Notes under the pieces: model-generated
What the model saw: the letters and a program-made list of their open reading frames with translations, nothing else
The model's database searches: none
What the model was told of the DNA's origin: nothing
Source: CAYSUS01 sp964434165
Lineage (GTDB): Bacteria; Planctomycetota; Planctomycetia; Pirellulales; Thermoguttaceae
Assembly (NCBI GenBank): GCA_964434165.1
Contig: CAYSUS010000036.1
Coordinates: 4,404-68,403, forward strand
Direction: 5' to 3'
Length of the DNA stretch: 64,000 nt
Translations under genes and position numbers: made by a program
Part shown: positions 37,327-47,079 of the stretch, piece by piece
Layout: every line of letters begins with the position of its first letter
Numbering within the stretch: the stretch's first letter is position 1

Positions 37327-39561
37327 ATGCCACGCAGGCGTCGGGCTCTTCAACGGCGGCCGTGCCTCTTCAGCGTCGGCCCTTCGCATGAAGTTGAGAC
37401 CGTGACGAGGAAGCCCCAGAGCTCAGCACCAGGGTCGAGCCGCGATCCGGGTACTAGGCCGAGGGCCGCTGTTCGTGAGACGGCCAGCCCAATGCAATGG
37501 ACGGCGGCGATCGGCAGCGCAGTCCTTCTCGCTGTGGCAGCCTATTCGAACTGCTTTGCGGGCGTGTTCGTGTTTGACGATATTAGCGAGATCCAGCTCA
37601 ACTCGGGCATCCGGCGGCTCTGGCCCCCGACCCACGCGATGTTCCACGGCGGCAGGATGGCACATCGCCCGGTGCCGTATTACACCTTTGCACTGAATTA
37701 CGCGGCGCACGGTCTGGAGTTGTCCGGCTATCATCTCGTCAATCTTGCCATCCACGTTGCCGCAGGGCTCGTACTCCTCGCTCTGGTCGAGTTGACCCTC
37801 AGATCGTCAGCCCGGACCGCTCGCTACTCCCGTTCCGCACTGCCGCTGGGCTGGGCCGCGGCCTGCTTGTGGCTTGCGCACCCTCTCCAGACTCAGGCCG
37901 TGACCTACATCTATCAGCGGATGGAGTCGCTCATGGCCCTCCTCTACCTGCTCACGATCTACTGTTTTGCCAGGTCGGAGGATTCAGCGCGGCCAAAGAT
38001 GTGGCTCGTGCTCTCAGTAGCCGCGTGCGCACTGGGCATGGCGTGCAAAGAGGTCATGGTAACCGCTCCGGTGATGGTGCTGCTCTATGACAAGGCGTTT
38101 CGAGGCTGCACGTTCGCCCAAATAGTCCGGCGACGAGGGGCGTACTACCTCTCGCTCTTCGCAACCTGGGGCGTTCTTGTGGGGGTCATTTGGACCCAGA
38201 GCCTTCACTACGACGAACTGGGCACACCTGCCTGGTCGATTCGGCAATATGCGTTGAATCAACCGGCTGTGATCTTCCACTACTTGAAGCTGTGTCTTTG
38301 GCCGAGCGGATTGTGTTTCGATTACGGCTGGCAACCGGCGCATAGCTTCTCGACGCTGGCGCTGCCACTGGCGGGGATCTTGGTGCTGGTTGGGGTCGGG
38401 TGGGCAATGCGATTCCGTTGCCCACCTGTTGCGTTTCTGATCGGGTTCTTCCTTCTCGTCCTTGCGCCCACGTCCAGCGTGCTCCCCCTAAACGACCTCT
38501 GCGCAGAGCATCGCATGTACCTTCCGCTTTGCGCGGTCGTGTTGGGAGTGCTTCTCCTGCTTCACGAAATGTTGATGTCGGCCGTGCGCGGCGTCCGCGC
38601 GTCGGGCGGAATCCCCGCAGTGATTGGGGTCGCGCTGGTCATTGGGATTGCCTCGCTACTGGGTGGGATAACGCACTGGCGAAACACAGCTTACCACAGC
38701 AGGGTTGCATACTGGTCGGAGGTCGTCGCAAAGGCCCCGGCGAATCCAAGGGGGCACCAGAACCTGGGCATAGCCTTCAGTGAGTCGGGACGATTGACAG
38801 ATGCCTTGGCGTGCCTGCGCAAGGCGGCTGGGCTCGATCCGGACAACCCGCTCTTGCGGTACAACCTTGGTAGCACGCTTCTGACGGCAGGTTATGTTGG
38901 CCAGGCGATTGAGGAGTTGCAGAGAGCCGTCCGTCTGGACCCCACCCGCGCCGTAGCAGTGAACAACCTTGGACTTGCTCTCAAGAGGGCGGGGCGGATT
39001 CCTGAGGCGGAGGAGAGGTTCCGTGAGGCGATTCGAATCGGCCAGGACTTGCCAGAGCCCTTCTACAACCTGGGAACGATCCTCGTGGGGACCCCGGGGG
39101 AGGCCGAATGCGAGCGGGTCTTTCGAGAGGCATTGGCGCGGGATCCGCACTATGTTCCGGCGCGCCGCGCGTTGGGAATGCTCCTGGCGCGGCAGGGCAG
39201 GCCCGGAGAGGCGCGTCGAGAACTGCTCTTGGCCCTGCGAAGTGACCCGGAGGATGCAGAGGTCCACGTCGTACTCGGCACGATCTTGCTTGAGGAGGGC
39301 GTAGGAGATCCTGAACTTGCTCGAAGGCATTTCCGAATGGCCACGCGCCTGGCGCCCGACCACGCCCGCGCGTGGAAGAACCTCGCTGATGGGTACGCCC
39401 GAGAAGGCCGTCTGGAGCTTGCCGTCGAGCACTATCGAAGGTCTCTCAAGGCAGATCCCGAACTACAAGGCGTCAAGGATGCGCTCAACGCCGTCTTGGC
39501 CGCGACGCGTGGGGGTTCTGCGCCTGCGCGATTGACGCCCGGTCACCAATCCTCCCCGTGA
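37327..39561 (+). CDS. TMTC-like GT-C/TPR membrane protein, paralogue 3
   Basis: The product is up to 744 residues. The first 50 are basic and may be over-called; a GTG near 37402 is an alternative start. It shares VFVFDDISEIQLNSGIRRLW, HPLQTQAVTYIYQRMESLMA, CKEVMVTAPVMVLLYDK, NQPAVIFHYLKLCLWPSGLC and APTSSVLPLNDLCAEHRMYL with its two neighbours. It has the longest TPR array, about seven to eight units (for example PRGHQNLGIAFSESG, AVAVNNLGLALKRAG, EPFYNLGTILVG). The differing repeat number among the three suggests different partner or substrate contacts. Confidence 0.84.
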   Translation: MPRRRRALQRRPCLFSVGPSHEVETVTRKPQSSAPGSSRDPGTRPRAAVRETASPMQWTAAIGSAVLLAVAAYSNCFAGVFVFDDISEIQLNSGIRRLWPPTHAMFHGGRMAHRPVPYYTFALNYAAHGLELSGYHLVNLAIHVAAGLVLLALVELTLRSSARTARYSRSALPLGWAAACLWLAHPLQTQAVTYIYQRMESLMALLYLLTIYCFARSEDSARPKMWLVLSVAACALGMACKEVMVTAPVMVLLYDKAFRGCTFAQIVRRRGAYYLSLFATWGVLVGVIWTQSLHYDELGTPAWSIRQYALNQPAVIFHYLKLCLWPSGLCFDYGWQPAHSFSTLALPLAGILVLVGVGWAMRFRCPPVAFLIGFFLLVLAPTSSVLPLNDLCAEHRMYLPLCAVVLGVLLLLHEMLMSAVRGVRASGGIPAVIGVALVIGIASLLGGITHWRNTAYHSRVAYWSEVVAKAPANPRGHQNLGIAFSESGRLTDALACLRKAAGLDPDNPLLRYNLGSTLLTAGYVGQAIEELQRAVRLDPTRAVAVNNLGLALKRAGRIPEAEERFREAIRIGQDLPEPFYNLGTILVGTPGEAECERVFREALARDPHYVPARRALGMLLARQGRPGEARRELLLALRSDPEDAEVHVVLGTILLEEGVGDPELARRHFRMATRLAPDHARAWKNLADGYAREGRLELAVEHYRRSLKADPELQGVKDALNAVLAATRGGSAPARLTPGHQSSP

Positions 39562-39598
39562 TAGGGGTTTGCTTCTCACGTTCCGTAAACATCCTTCC

Positions 39599-41170
39599 AT
39601 GACCAACGAAGTAGCCGTAATCGTCGGGGCCGGCCCTGCAGGGCTCACGGCCGCCTATGAGCTTCTCACGCGGACCAGCATTCGTCCGGTTGTACTGGAA
39701 CAGGATGATTTGGTCGGCGGGATCTCGAGGACCGTCAACTACAAGGGGAACCGAATCGACATCGGCGGGCACCGCTTCTTCTCCAAGTCGGACCGCGTCA
39801 TGCAATGGTGGCTCCAGATGCTCCCTTTGCAGCGGTTAGACTCCGCGCAGTGTTCTATCACCTATCAGAATCAGGTGACGAGTCTGGCCGCCGGCACAGG
39901 TGTCGATCCCACGACGACTGACGCAGTCATGCTGGTTCGCCCACGAAGGAGCAGGATTTATCATACGGGCAAGCTATTCGATTACCCGCTCCGTCTCAGC
40001 CCTCACACGGTCTGGAATCTGGGAGCGTTGCGAACAGCGCGAATCGGCCTGAGCTACTTGCACGCGCAGGTCTTCCCATGTCGTGAGGAGGAGAACCTCG
40101 AGCAGTTCCTTGTCAACCGTTTCGGAAGAGAGCTCTATCGGGCCTTCTTCGAGACCTATACAGAGAAGGTCTGGGGGATGCCCTGTCGTGCGATCAGCGC
40201 CGAATGGGGCGCACAACGAATCAAGGGCCTTTCCGTAGGCAAGGCAGTCCGGCATGCGCTGACCAGGTTTTTTCGCAGGAACGGGACCGTCGGACAGAAG
40301 GGCGTCGAGACTTCCTTGATCGAGCAATTCCTGTACCCGAAGTTGGGGCCGGGGCAGATGTGGGAGACGTGCGCGGGAGAGGTGGAGCGGCTGGGCGGAA
40401 AGGTGCTGCTCAACCGCCGCGTGGATCGCCTGCATACCGAGGGCAGTCGAGTGCGCGCGGTGACGACGACGGACCGGCTCACGGGAGAGAAGACCCGCTA
40501 CGAGGCCGACTACTTCTTCTCGACGATGCCGGTCAAGACGCTGGTGCAGGGATTGGCCCCCGAGGCCCCTTCCTCGATTCGACGGATCAGCGAGGGCTTG
40601 GTGTACCGCGATTTCGTCACGGTGGGGGTCCTGCTCGATGAAATGCTGCTCCGGGATGACCGAGCTCCTTGGCAGAAGCACCCCCTCGATACTTGGATTT
40701 ACGTCCAGGAGCCCGACGTCCAGATCGGCCGACTTCAGATCTTCAACAACTGGAGTCCGTATCTCCTCGCCGATCCGGATACGGTGTGGCTTGGAGCGGA
40801 GTACTTCTGCAACCAGGGCGATGCAATCTGGTCTCTGAGTGATCAGTCCTTGGCAGACCTCTGCGTGGAGGAGCTATCGCGCGTCGGGATGGTCGACCCG
40901 GCGAAGGTGCTTGATCGGACAGTCATCCGCATCCCGAAGACCTACCCGGCCTACTTCGGTACCTACGACCGCTTTTCGGAACTCCGGGGCTGGCTCGACG
41001 ATTTCGAGAACCTGTTTCTACTCGGCCGCAACGGGATGCACCGCTACAACAATCAGGATCACTCGATGCTGACGGCGATGGTGGCAGTGGACAACCTCAT
41101 GGAAGGCCGCATCGACAAAGGCGCCATCTGGGAGGTCAATACGGAGCGAGACTACCACGAAGCCAAGTGA
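39599..41170 (+). CDS. FAD-dependent amine-oxidase/UDP-galactopyranose-mutase-like protein
   Basis: The product is 523 residues from the ATG at 39599. The dinucleotide-binding motif is VIVGAGPAGLTAAYEL (GAGPAG at 10-15), followed by VVLEQDDLVGGISRTV and RIDIGGHRFFSKSD. This pattern belongs to the NAD(P)/FAD-dependent oxidoreductases near protoporphyrinogen oxidase and UDP-galactopyranose mutase. The second FAD contact is NLFLLGRNGMHRYNNQDHSM near the C-terminus. These are regular in polysaccharide clusters and may rearrange or oxidise a nucleotide sugar. The exact reaction is not known. Confidence 0.82.
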   Translation: MTNEVAVIVGAGPAGLTAAYELLTRTSIRPVVLEQDDLVGGISRTVNYKGNRIDIGGHRFFSKSDRVMQWWLQMLPLQRLDSAQCSITYQNQVTSLAAGTGVDPTTTDAVMLVRPRRSRIYHTGKLFDYPLRLSPHTVWNLGALRTARIGLSYLHAQVFPCREEENLEQFLVNRFGRELYRAFFETYTEKVWGMPCRAISAEWGAQRIKGLSVGKAVRHALTRFFRRNGTVGQKGVETSLIEQFLYPKLGPGQMWETCAGEVERLGGKVLLNRRVDRLHTEGSRVRAVTTTDRLTGEKTRYEADYFFSTMPVKTLVQGLAPEAPSSIRRISEGLVYRDFVTVGVLLDEMLLRDDRAPWQKHPLDTWIYVQEPDVQIGRLQIFNNWSPYLLADPDTVWLGAEYFCNQGDAIWSLSDQSLADLCVEELSRVGMVDPAKVLDRTVIRIPKTYPAYFGTYDRFSELRGWLDDFENLFLLGRNGMHRYNNQDHSMLTAMVAVDNLMEGRIDKGAIWEVNTERDYHEAK

Positions 41171-41637
41171 ACGGCCGCGGTGGCCAGACTATCCATGCAG
41201 AAGCCCCGCTAGTTCGTCATGGCCGCGACAGGAGAGGGTATGAGTGAGTGTGGAGTACTGGCGGTTCGTCAATCGCCCCCCACGAGCTGGGGGCCGGGAT
41301 TCGTAGCCAAGCCAATGTCATGCCACATGGAGGCCCGAGCGGAGGCGGTCCGTGCCGTTGCGTTCGTGACGCCGTTCGGAATGCTTGCTGAATGCTCACA
41401 AGGGTTCGAACGTGCGGGTGGATGGGCCTTGGCATTAGTGAAATGTTAGCTTGACCGCCCCGATGTGTTGGGCTCAACAGCGCTCGACGGAATTCCGACG
41501 AAGGCTTACAATCACTGGTTGGGCTGCGTGAATCGGCTTTCGTTGACCTCAATTCGCCAGCGTTCGACCCCGGGGCGGGCCGATCGTGCTACCGCGGTGC
41601 AAGTACTCACGTGTCCTCTGTTTCAGGAGAAGCGAAC
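41171..41637. other. 467-base intergenic region upstream of the prepilin gene
   Basis: No gene with convincing composition was found. GCCCCC at 41275-41280 and GGGGGC-type sequence ending near 41293 can form a short GC hairpin around ACGAGCT without a U-tract. It could be a weak terminator for the flavoprotein gene. The rest probably carries the prepilin promoter, and a CAGGAGA ribosome site lies about 6 bases before the ATG at 41638. Confidence 0.4.
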
Positions 41638-42828
41638 ATGGACACCGTCAATCGTGCCAGGGCTTTCACCTTGGTGGAAGTTCTCGTGGTCATCGCCATC
41701 ATCAGCCTTCTGGCGGCGATTCTGCTCCCGGCGCTGCAGCGAGCGAGAAGCGCCGCTCGAAATGCCCAGGATAAGACGAACCTCCGTCAACTCGGGGTCG
41801 GCCTGATACAGTTCTCCAACCGCGATCCGGGCAGCCGCTTCTGCTCCGGGGCGTTCGACTTCTACCGCGATGGCTGTCCCGACACATACGGGTGGGTCGC
41901 GGACCTGGTCAACATGGGCGTTTGCCAGCCCGGCGACCTGCTCAACCCGGGAGCCACGGAGAAGAGCATCGAGGGCTTTGCGGATCTTCTCGCAGCACCG
42001 AAGGATAATGCTCAGCCTTTGGATGGTGGCGATATCCAAAGGCTCGGCCAAGGTGCTTGTGGAAAGGGCGCGACGTTCCCTAGCGGAGCGTGGGCGGGGC
42101 TCTTCGACGGGACGACGAAAGACGATCCCGCCAGGGCAGAGTTCCTGGCCGATCACTTCTTCGACAAGGGATACAACACCAACTACGTCGCGAGCTGGTT
42201 TCTCGTTCGGGGGGCGGTGAAGCTCCGGTTTGAAAGCGACGAGTGGCGTTTCGTGAACACGCCCTCAGGGGTCACCGCGCGCGGGCTGGACGGGACATTC
42301 GGCCCTTTGACCCGACGCGCCGTTGACAACGGGATGATTTCTGCCAGCAAGATTCCCCTCTTGGGCGATGGGGCTCCTGCCGATTCCAGAAAGGCGCTGG
42401 TCACGATCGGAATCCCGGGCTATCTCGAGAACGGGGATTGGCTCGTCAGGTCGTTCAACTTGGGCCCCGCTGTGTACAACCCGGACTCGGAAGTGATAGA
42501 GCACCTGGAAGAAGACGCGCTCTTGACGCCCCAGGTGGAGTGCGAGCGCAGTGACACGGCCTGCAACCCGGCCGACACTACCGAGACCGACCACGGATGG
42601 CTTCAAGACACGCGAGGATGGTACGCCGTGCATGGCAAGACCTGCAACATCCTCATGGCCGACGGCGCGGTGAAGGAGTTCTACGACGAGAACAGCGATG
42701 GATTCCTCAACCCGGGGTTTCCCGTCCAGGTTGGTCATTCGGTTGGTTACGAAGCGGGCGACGTTGAGTTGCCGCCCGAGGAGATTTGGAGCGGTATGTT
42801 CCTCGAGAAGGTACGGGACTTCTATTGA
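41638..42828 (+). CDS. Prepilin-like protein with H-X9-DG domain
   Basis: The product is 396 residues. A short basic leader ends RARA and is followed by FTLVEVLVVIAIISLLAAIL, a class III prepilin signal with Glu at mature position 5 (E14) and prepilin peptidase cleavage after A9. The C-terminal domain contains H332, nine residues, then D342-G343, the H-X9-DG motif seen in planctomycete-type pseudopilins. Such proteins are pseudopilins for type II-like secretion or surface display. It has a good CAGGAGA ribosome site. It is flanked by glycan genes with no other secretion genes nearby. Confidence 0.92.
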   Translation: MDTVNRARAFTLVEVLVVIAIISLLAAILLPALQRARSAARNAQDKTNLRQLGVGLIQFSNRDPGSRFCSGAFDFYRDGCPDTYGWVADLVNMGVCQPGDLLNPGATEKSIEGFADLLAAPKDNAQPLDGGDIQRLGQGACGKGATFPSGAWAGLFDGTTKDDPARAEFLADHFFDKGYNTNYVASWFLVRGAVKLRFESDEWRFVNTPSGVTARGLDGTFGPLTRRAVDNGMISASKIPLLGDGAPADSRKALVTIGIPGYLENGDWLVRSFNLGPAVYNPDSEVIEHLEEDALLTPQVECERSDTACNPADTTETDHGWLQDTRGWYAVHGKTCNILMADGAVKEFYDENSDGFLNPGFPVQVGHSVGYEAGDVELPPEEIWSGMFLEKVRDFY

Positions 42829-42852
42829 CCCCTGCGCTTGGTGCTCTAAGGC

Positions 42853-45800
42853 ATGCCGAAGGCCCCCGATCTTAAGCCCCGTTCGCGTCGCCGCCCCGGG
42901 CCGAGGAAGTCAGGAGTCGGCGATCCGCCGAGTGCTGTAGCGAAGGCCGGATCCCGGGCCCCAGTTCTTGTCGTGGGCCTCTCCGTCTGTCTCTTCCTGT
43001 CTGGGGTCAGCGCCCTGGCATTCCAGGTCGCGTGGTTTCGGGAGCTGCGTTTGGTGTTCGGGGCCTCGACCGCGGCGAATGCGGCCGTGCTCGCGATCTT
43101 CATGGGAGGCCTGGGACTTGGAAGCGCGGTGCTGGGCAAGCTCGCCGACCGGATCGAATCGCCCGTGCGACTCTATGCGGTGCTTGAAGTACTGATCGCA
43201 CTGGCCGCCGCCGCGAGCCCGTTTCTCATTGGCTGGATCGGCTCCGTCTATGTCGCCATGGGCGGTCAGTCGGCCCTTGGCCTGTTTGGGGCGTGGGCCG
43301 TTCGCCTTGCGCTTTCGGCGATCGTTCTGGGCGTTCCCACGTTTCTGATGGGCGGCACGCTGCCTGCCGCCGCCCGCGCCGTCACTTCTTCCGAAGATCG
43401 GAACCGGCGCGTCGTCGGCTTCATGTACGGCACGAACACCATCGGTGCAGTCTGCGGCGTTGTGGCCTGCACGTTCTGGCTTCTGCCCGCGGTCGGGACC
43501 AGGACCTCCCTCTGGGTGGCCTGTCTCCTGAATCTCGTCGTCGCGGCGATGGCCTTCGGGCTGGCGCGCCGATTCGCGAGTGCGCGTTGCGGGCAGCCTG
43601 CCTATGGAAGTACGGAGGCCCCCGTTCCAGCCGCCCACGTCTCCACTCGGTCTGCCCCGCTATGGCTGCTCTACGCCTCGGCGGCCACGGTGGGCTTCGT
43701 CTTCTTCCTTATGGAGCTGGTCTGGTATCGGATGTTCGCGCCGATCCTCGGTGGCACGACGTACACATTCGGGATCATCTTGGCCGTGGCGCTGGCCGGG
43801 ATCGGGTTAGGCGGTGCGCTGTATCCCGCCCTCTTCCGTCGCATACGGCCGGATGCGCTCACCCTCGCATTGACTTGTGTACTGGAGGCCGTTTGCGTCG
43901 GGTTTCCATATTGGCTCGGCGATCAACTGGCGCTCTGGACGCTACGGATTCAGCAGGCCGCGACGGGGTTCACCGAGACCTCCCTGGGGTGGGCCGCCAT
44001 CGCCGCCATCGCCGTGTTTCCGGCTGCCTTCATCAGCGGCCTGCAGTTTCCGCTGCTCGTTGCCCTGGTGGGCAGCGGACGAGAGCGGGTCGGTCGCGAG
44101 GTCGGGGTGACAGCGGCCTTCAACACACTTGGGGCAATAGCGGGTTCGCTGGCGGGCGGTTTCGGACTCCTCCCGCTCTTGACGGCCCCCGGCGCATGGA
44201 AGGCAGCGGCTCTCGTGTTGGTGGCGTTGGGATTCCTCTGGACCTTGCTTTGGTTCCAGAAGGCCAGAAGTCGGCTTTGGGCTATCGCACCGTTCGCCGG
44301 GATCGCGACTGCCGTCTTCTTGCTCGTAGCCGATGGTCCGACAGCCGCTTGGCGGCACAGTGCGATCGGAGCCGGACGCACGGAACCTCCCGAAGCGCGT
44401 CCCAACGAGGTGAAGCGGTGGCAAAATGACAGGCGTAGGAAGATCGTCTGGGAGGCGGAGGGGGTCGAGGCTAGTGTGGCAATCGAGGTGTCGGGCGGCA
44501 TCTCCTTTTGGATCAACGGCAAGTGCGATGGACATGCCGTCGGCGACGTCGGCACACAGATGATGCTCGGGCTCCTGCCCGCGGCCCTCCACCCCGCTCC
44601 AAAGACCGCGTTCGTCGTAGGCCTGGGAACCGGAGAGACGGCGGGGTGGCTCGCCGAAGTGGAGGGTATCGAGCGCGTGGACGTCGCCGAGCTCGAGCCC
44701 GCCGTGAATGAGATGGCTCGCCGGTGCGCCCTGGTCAACCACAACGTGCTGGAGCATCCCCGCGTCCGGTGCGTCTACAACGACGCGCGCGAGATCCTTC
44801 TCACATCCTCGCGGCGCTACGACGTTATCTCTTCGGAGCCTTCCAATCCCTACCGCGCCGGCATCGCCAGCCTCTTCACGCGTGAGTTCTACGAGTCGGC
44901 CCGCTCGCGCCTGACCGAGGACGGCATCTTCACCCAATGGCTGCAGGGGTACGAGGTGGACCGAGCCACCGTCGGCTCCGTCATCGCCACACTCAAGGCC
45001 GTATTTCCTCACGTCCAGGTGTGGCAATCGAAGAGCAACGACATGCTCCTCGTATGCTCGATCACACCGCTAGAGCACGAGGCATCGACGCTTCGTGCGA
45101 GGATTGCCACTGAGCCATACCGATCGGCGCTAGCGGCTGGGTGGCGCGTCGTCGATCTGGAGGGGTTTCTCTCGCGATTCGTGGCGGGAGAAGAGGCGGC
45201 CTCCCGTTGGGTCAGCGACACCGGAGGCCAACTGAACACGGACGATCTCAATCTCATCGAGTACGGATTTGCCCGCACGTTGGGCCGGGCGACCGACTTC
45301 GACGTGGCCGTATTGCGGGAAACGGCGATTGCGTGCGGCAGTCATCGGCCGGCGGTCGCCGGGGACGTTGACTGGCGGCGCGTGGAGGGCCATCGTCAGA
45401 TTATGCGGGCCATCACGGAGAGCAAGCTGACTATGCCTCCGGAGCCGACCGCCGAGCAGAAGACTCGGAGCCGCGTGCTAACACACTATCTTCGCTCGGA
45501 CCTGGCAGAAGCCACAGGAGCTTGGGAGCAATCGCTGTACGAACCGCTCCATCCCACGGAGACGACCCTGTTGGCTCTTTCCTACGCGCACCAAGGTAGC
45601 GTGAAGGCCGACCCATTGATCGAGCGGGTGGCCGGCTTCTCGGAAACCGAGGCCAGAGCGCTCCGCGCTTACCTCCACTGGCGTCGGGGTGAGATTCAAG
45701 ACGCCACCGCGGAGCTCGAGGCGTTCCTCCTGGGCGCACGACGGAATCCTTGGTTCTTCTCCCATTTGAACGACGTTGTCTTTGATGTCGCTGTCGGCTT

Positions 45801-46086
45801 GGCCGTGAGAGATCCGAGAACCGCCCGGCGGCTCTACGAGACCCTGGATCGGTCCTTCGCCGTGTGGCACTGCGAGGGTCAGCGGTTGAATGCCCTTTGC
45901 ACGATCGCGGAGATGCTCGGACCCGCCGAGGCGGCCCATTGCGCGGAACTGTTTGAACCGCACGTCCCCTGGATGGAACCGTTCCTGCGCTATCGAAGCA
46001 GGGCGTACTCCGCCACCAACCACCCCCTCAAGCGACGGGCCGAATTGGAGCTTGAGGAGTTCCTGCGTAACCAGTTAGCCGAGTGA
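42853..46086 (+). CDS. Fused MFS-like transporter, spermidine-synthase-like domain and TPR-like C-terminus
   Basis: The product is 1077 residues. Residues 35-500 hold about a dozen membrane helices with FLSGVSALAFQVAWFRELRL and FLMGGTLPAAARAVTSSEDR, the signature of fused-MFS/spermidine synthases. Residues 530-760 form the synthase-like Rossmann domain with VVGLGTGETAG (G590-G594), VDVAELEPAV, CVYNDAREILL and ISSEPSNPYRAG. The classical acidic aminopropyl-donor residues are only partly present, so polyamine synthesis is uncertain. The C-terminal 300 residues are helical repeats. Fused proteins like this are frequent in planctomycetes but uncharacterised. Confidence 0.85.
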   Translation: MPKAPDLKPRSRRRPGPRKSGVGDPPSAVAKAGSRAPVLVVGLSVCLFLSGVSALAFQVAWFRELRLVFGASTAANAAVLAIFMGGLGLGSAVLGKLADRIESPVRLYAVLEVLIALAAAASPFLIGWIGSVYVAMGGQSALGLFGAWAVRLALSAIVLGVPTFLMGGTLPAAARAVTSSEDRNRRVVGFMYGTNTIGAVCGVVACTFWLLPAVGTRTSLWVACLLNLVVAAMAFGLARRFASARCGQPAYGSTEAPVPAAHVSTRSAPLWLLYASAATVGFVFFLMELVWYRMFAPILGGTTYTFGIILAVALAGIGLGGALYPALFRRIRPDALTLALTCVLEAVCVGFPYWLGDQLALWTLRIQQAATGFTETSLGWAAIAAIAVFPAAFISGLQFPLLVALVGSGRERVGREVGVTAAFNTLGAIAGSLAGGFGLLPLLTAPGAWKAAALVLVALGFLWTLLWFQKARSRLWAIAPFAGIATAVFLLVADGPTAAWRHSAIGAGRTEPPEARPNEVKRWQNDRRRKIVWEAEGVEASVAIEVSGGISFWINGKCDGHAVGDVGTQMMLGLLPAALHPAPKTAFVVGLGTGETAGWLAEVEGIERVDVAELEPAVNEMARRCALVNHNVLEHPRVRCVYNDAREILLTSSRRYDVISSEPSNPYRAGIASLFTREFYESARSRLTEDGIFTQWLQGYEVDRATVGSVIATLKAVFPHVQVWQSKSNDMLLVCSITPLEHEASTLRARIATEPYRSALAAGWRVVDLEGFLSRFVAGEEAASRWVSDTGGQLNTDDLNLIEYGFARTLGRATDFDVAVLRETAIACGSHRPAVAGDVDWRRVEGHRQIMRAITESKLTMPPEPTAEQKTRSRVLTHYLRSDLAEATGAWEQSLYEPLHPTETTLLALSYAHQGSVKADPLIERVAGFSETEARALRAYLHWRRGEIQDATAELEAFLLGARRNPWFFSHLNDVVFDVAVGLAVRDPRTARRLYETLDRSFAVWHCEGQRLNALCTIAEMLGPAEAAHCAELFEPHVPWMEPFLRYRSRAYSATNHPLKRRAELELEEFLRNQLAE

Positions 46087-46197
46087 GGGAGTCACCACCT
46101 GCATCGCAAGTCGCCCAGAAGCCGTCTCCCCATCGACACGTATCCGTGCGGCCAGCTCGCCTCCCATACCAGCCGGCGGCCCAGAGAGTACCTCCCG

Positions 46198-47079
46198 TCA
46201 AGCGGATGCGTCTGCCGAGGCCGTCTCCGTTGCCGTAGAGACGGGGGCTGCCAATCGGACCCCGTGGACGGTCGTTCGAATGACGCTTCCGTGTGAAGGG
46301 TGCGGCCGAGCAGTGGTAACCCGTCGCGACGCCACGTACTCGCGCGGGTAGAGGAGCTTGCCGACGCGCCTGACGGCCAAGTCCAAGAGAGTGTGCGTTA
46401 CGGAAGCAATGTTCTTGAACTTCAGCGCGGTGGACTGGCCGTGCTTCTGCTCATAGTCCCAGACGCCTACCTCCGCGAAGCTGAGTCCCTCGTCGAGCAA
46501 GCGGGTCAGCAAGTCCGCCTGAATCCCGAAGCCGCGGTAGTTGCCGTGCCACCTCATCACGTCGTAACGCCGAGCCAGGATGAGTCCGTTGTAGTACCGG
46601 ATGCGATGTCCGCTAATGAGGTTGACCAGTCGCGTGTATGCTCCGGAGAGCGTGTTGCGGAACCACGTCCGCCCCGTGTCGTTGACGTAATACGGAACAA
46701 CGACGTCGGCCGCGCCGACGTGGCGAAACACTTCCACAAGCGTTTCCCGAGGCTCGCTGTTGTCCCCACATATGACCCGGTAGTACTCGCCCCGACCCAA
46801 GTAGGCCCCCTGCACATAGCAGTAACCGAAGCCCTGATTCGTCTCGTTAACGTAGAGCTGGATCGGCAGGTCCGGATGCTCCCTCTGAAAGTGCTCCACT
46901 GCGGCGACGGAACCGTCGGTAGAAGCGTCGTCGATGACGAGAACCTCCCAGGAGAAGAAGAACTCCCGCACCGCCGATACCAGCGACTTCAGCGTCTCCG
47001 CTATCCGACCCTCCTCGTTGTAGCAGGGCACAAGAAGAGTCAGGTCCAACTCGGACAACACCGGAACGTTGCTTTCCAT
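46198..47079 (-). CDS. GT2-family glycosyltransferase
   Basis: The product is 293 residues from the ATG at 47079; in-frame ATGs at 47097 and 47145 would extend it by 6 or 22 residues. The GT-A core is LTLLVPCYNEEGRIAETL, EVLVIDDASTDGS and YYRVICGDNSEP, where GDN stands where DXD is expected. PYYVNDTGRTWFRNTLSGAY and GFGIQADLLTRLLDEGLSF complete the domain. No membrane helices follow, so it is not of the DPM1 type with a tail. It is the only minus-strand gene in this half of the window and is convergent with the fusion gene to its left. Confidence 0.86.
   Translation of the reverse strand: MESNVPVLSELDLTLLVPCYNEEGRIAETLKSLVSAVREFFFSWEVLVIDDASTDGSVAAVEHFQREHPDLPIQLYVNETNQGFGYCYVQGAYLGRGEYYRVICGDNSEPRETLVEVFRHVGAADVVVPYYVNDTGRTWFRNTLSGAYTRLVNLISGHRIRYYNGLILARRYDVMRWHGNYRGFGIQADLLTRLLDEGLSFAEVGVWDYEQKHGQSTALKFKNIASVTHTLLDLAVRRVGKLLYPREYVASRRVTTARPHPSHGSVIRTTVHGVRLAAPVSTATETASADASA

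Noticed and set aside
41274..41293. GC hairpin after the flavoprotein gene as an intrinsic terminator
   Set aside because: It has no U-tract and lies about 100 bases past the stop, so it is kept only as a weak remark.
41395..41430. GGTTCGAA resembling a tRNA T-loop
   Set aside because: Flanking bases do not form a T-stem, and no acceptor, D or anticodon arms are found nearby.
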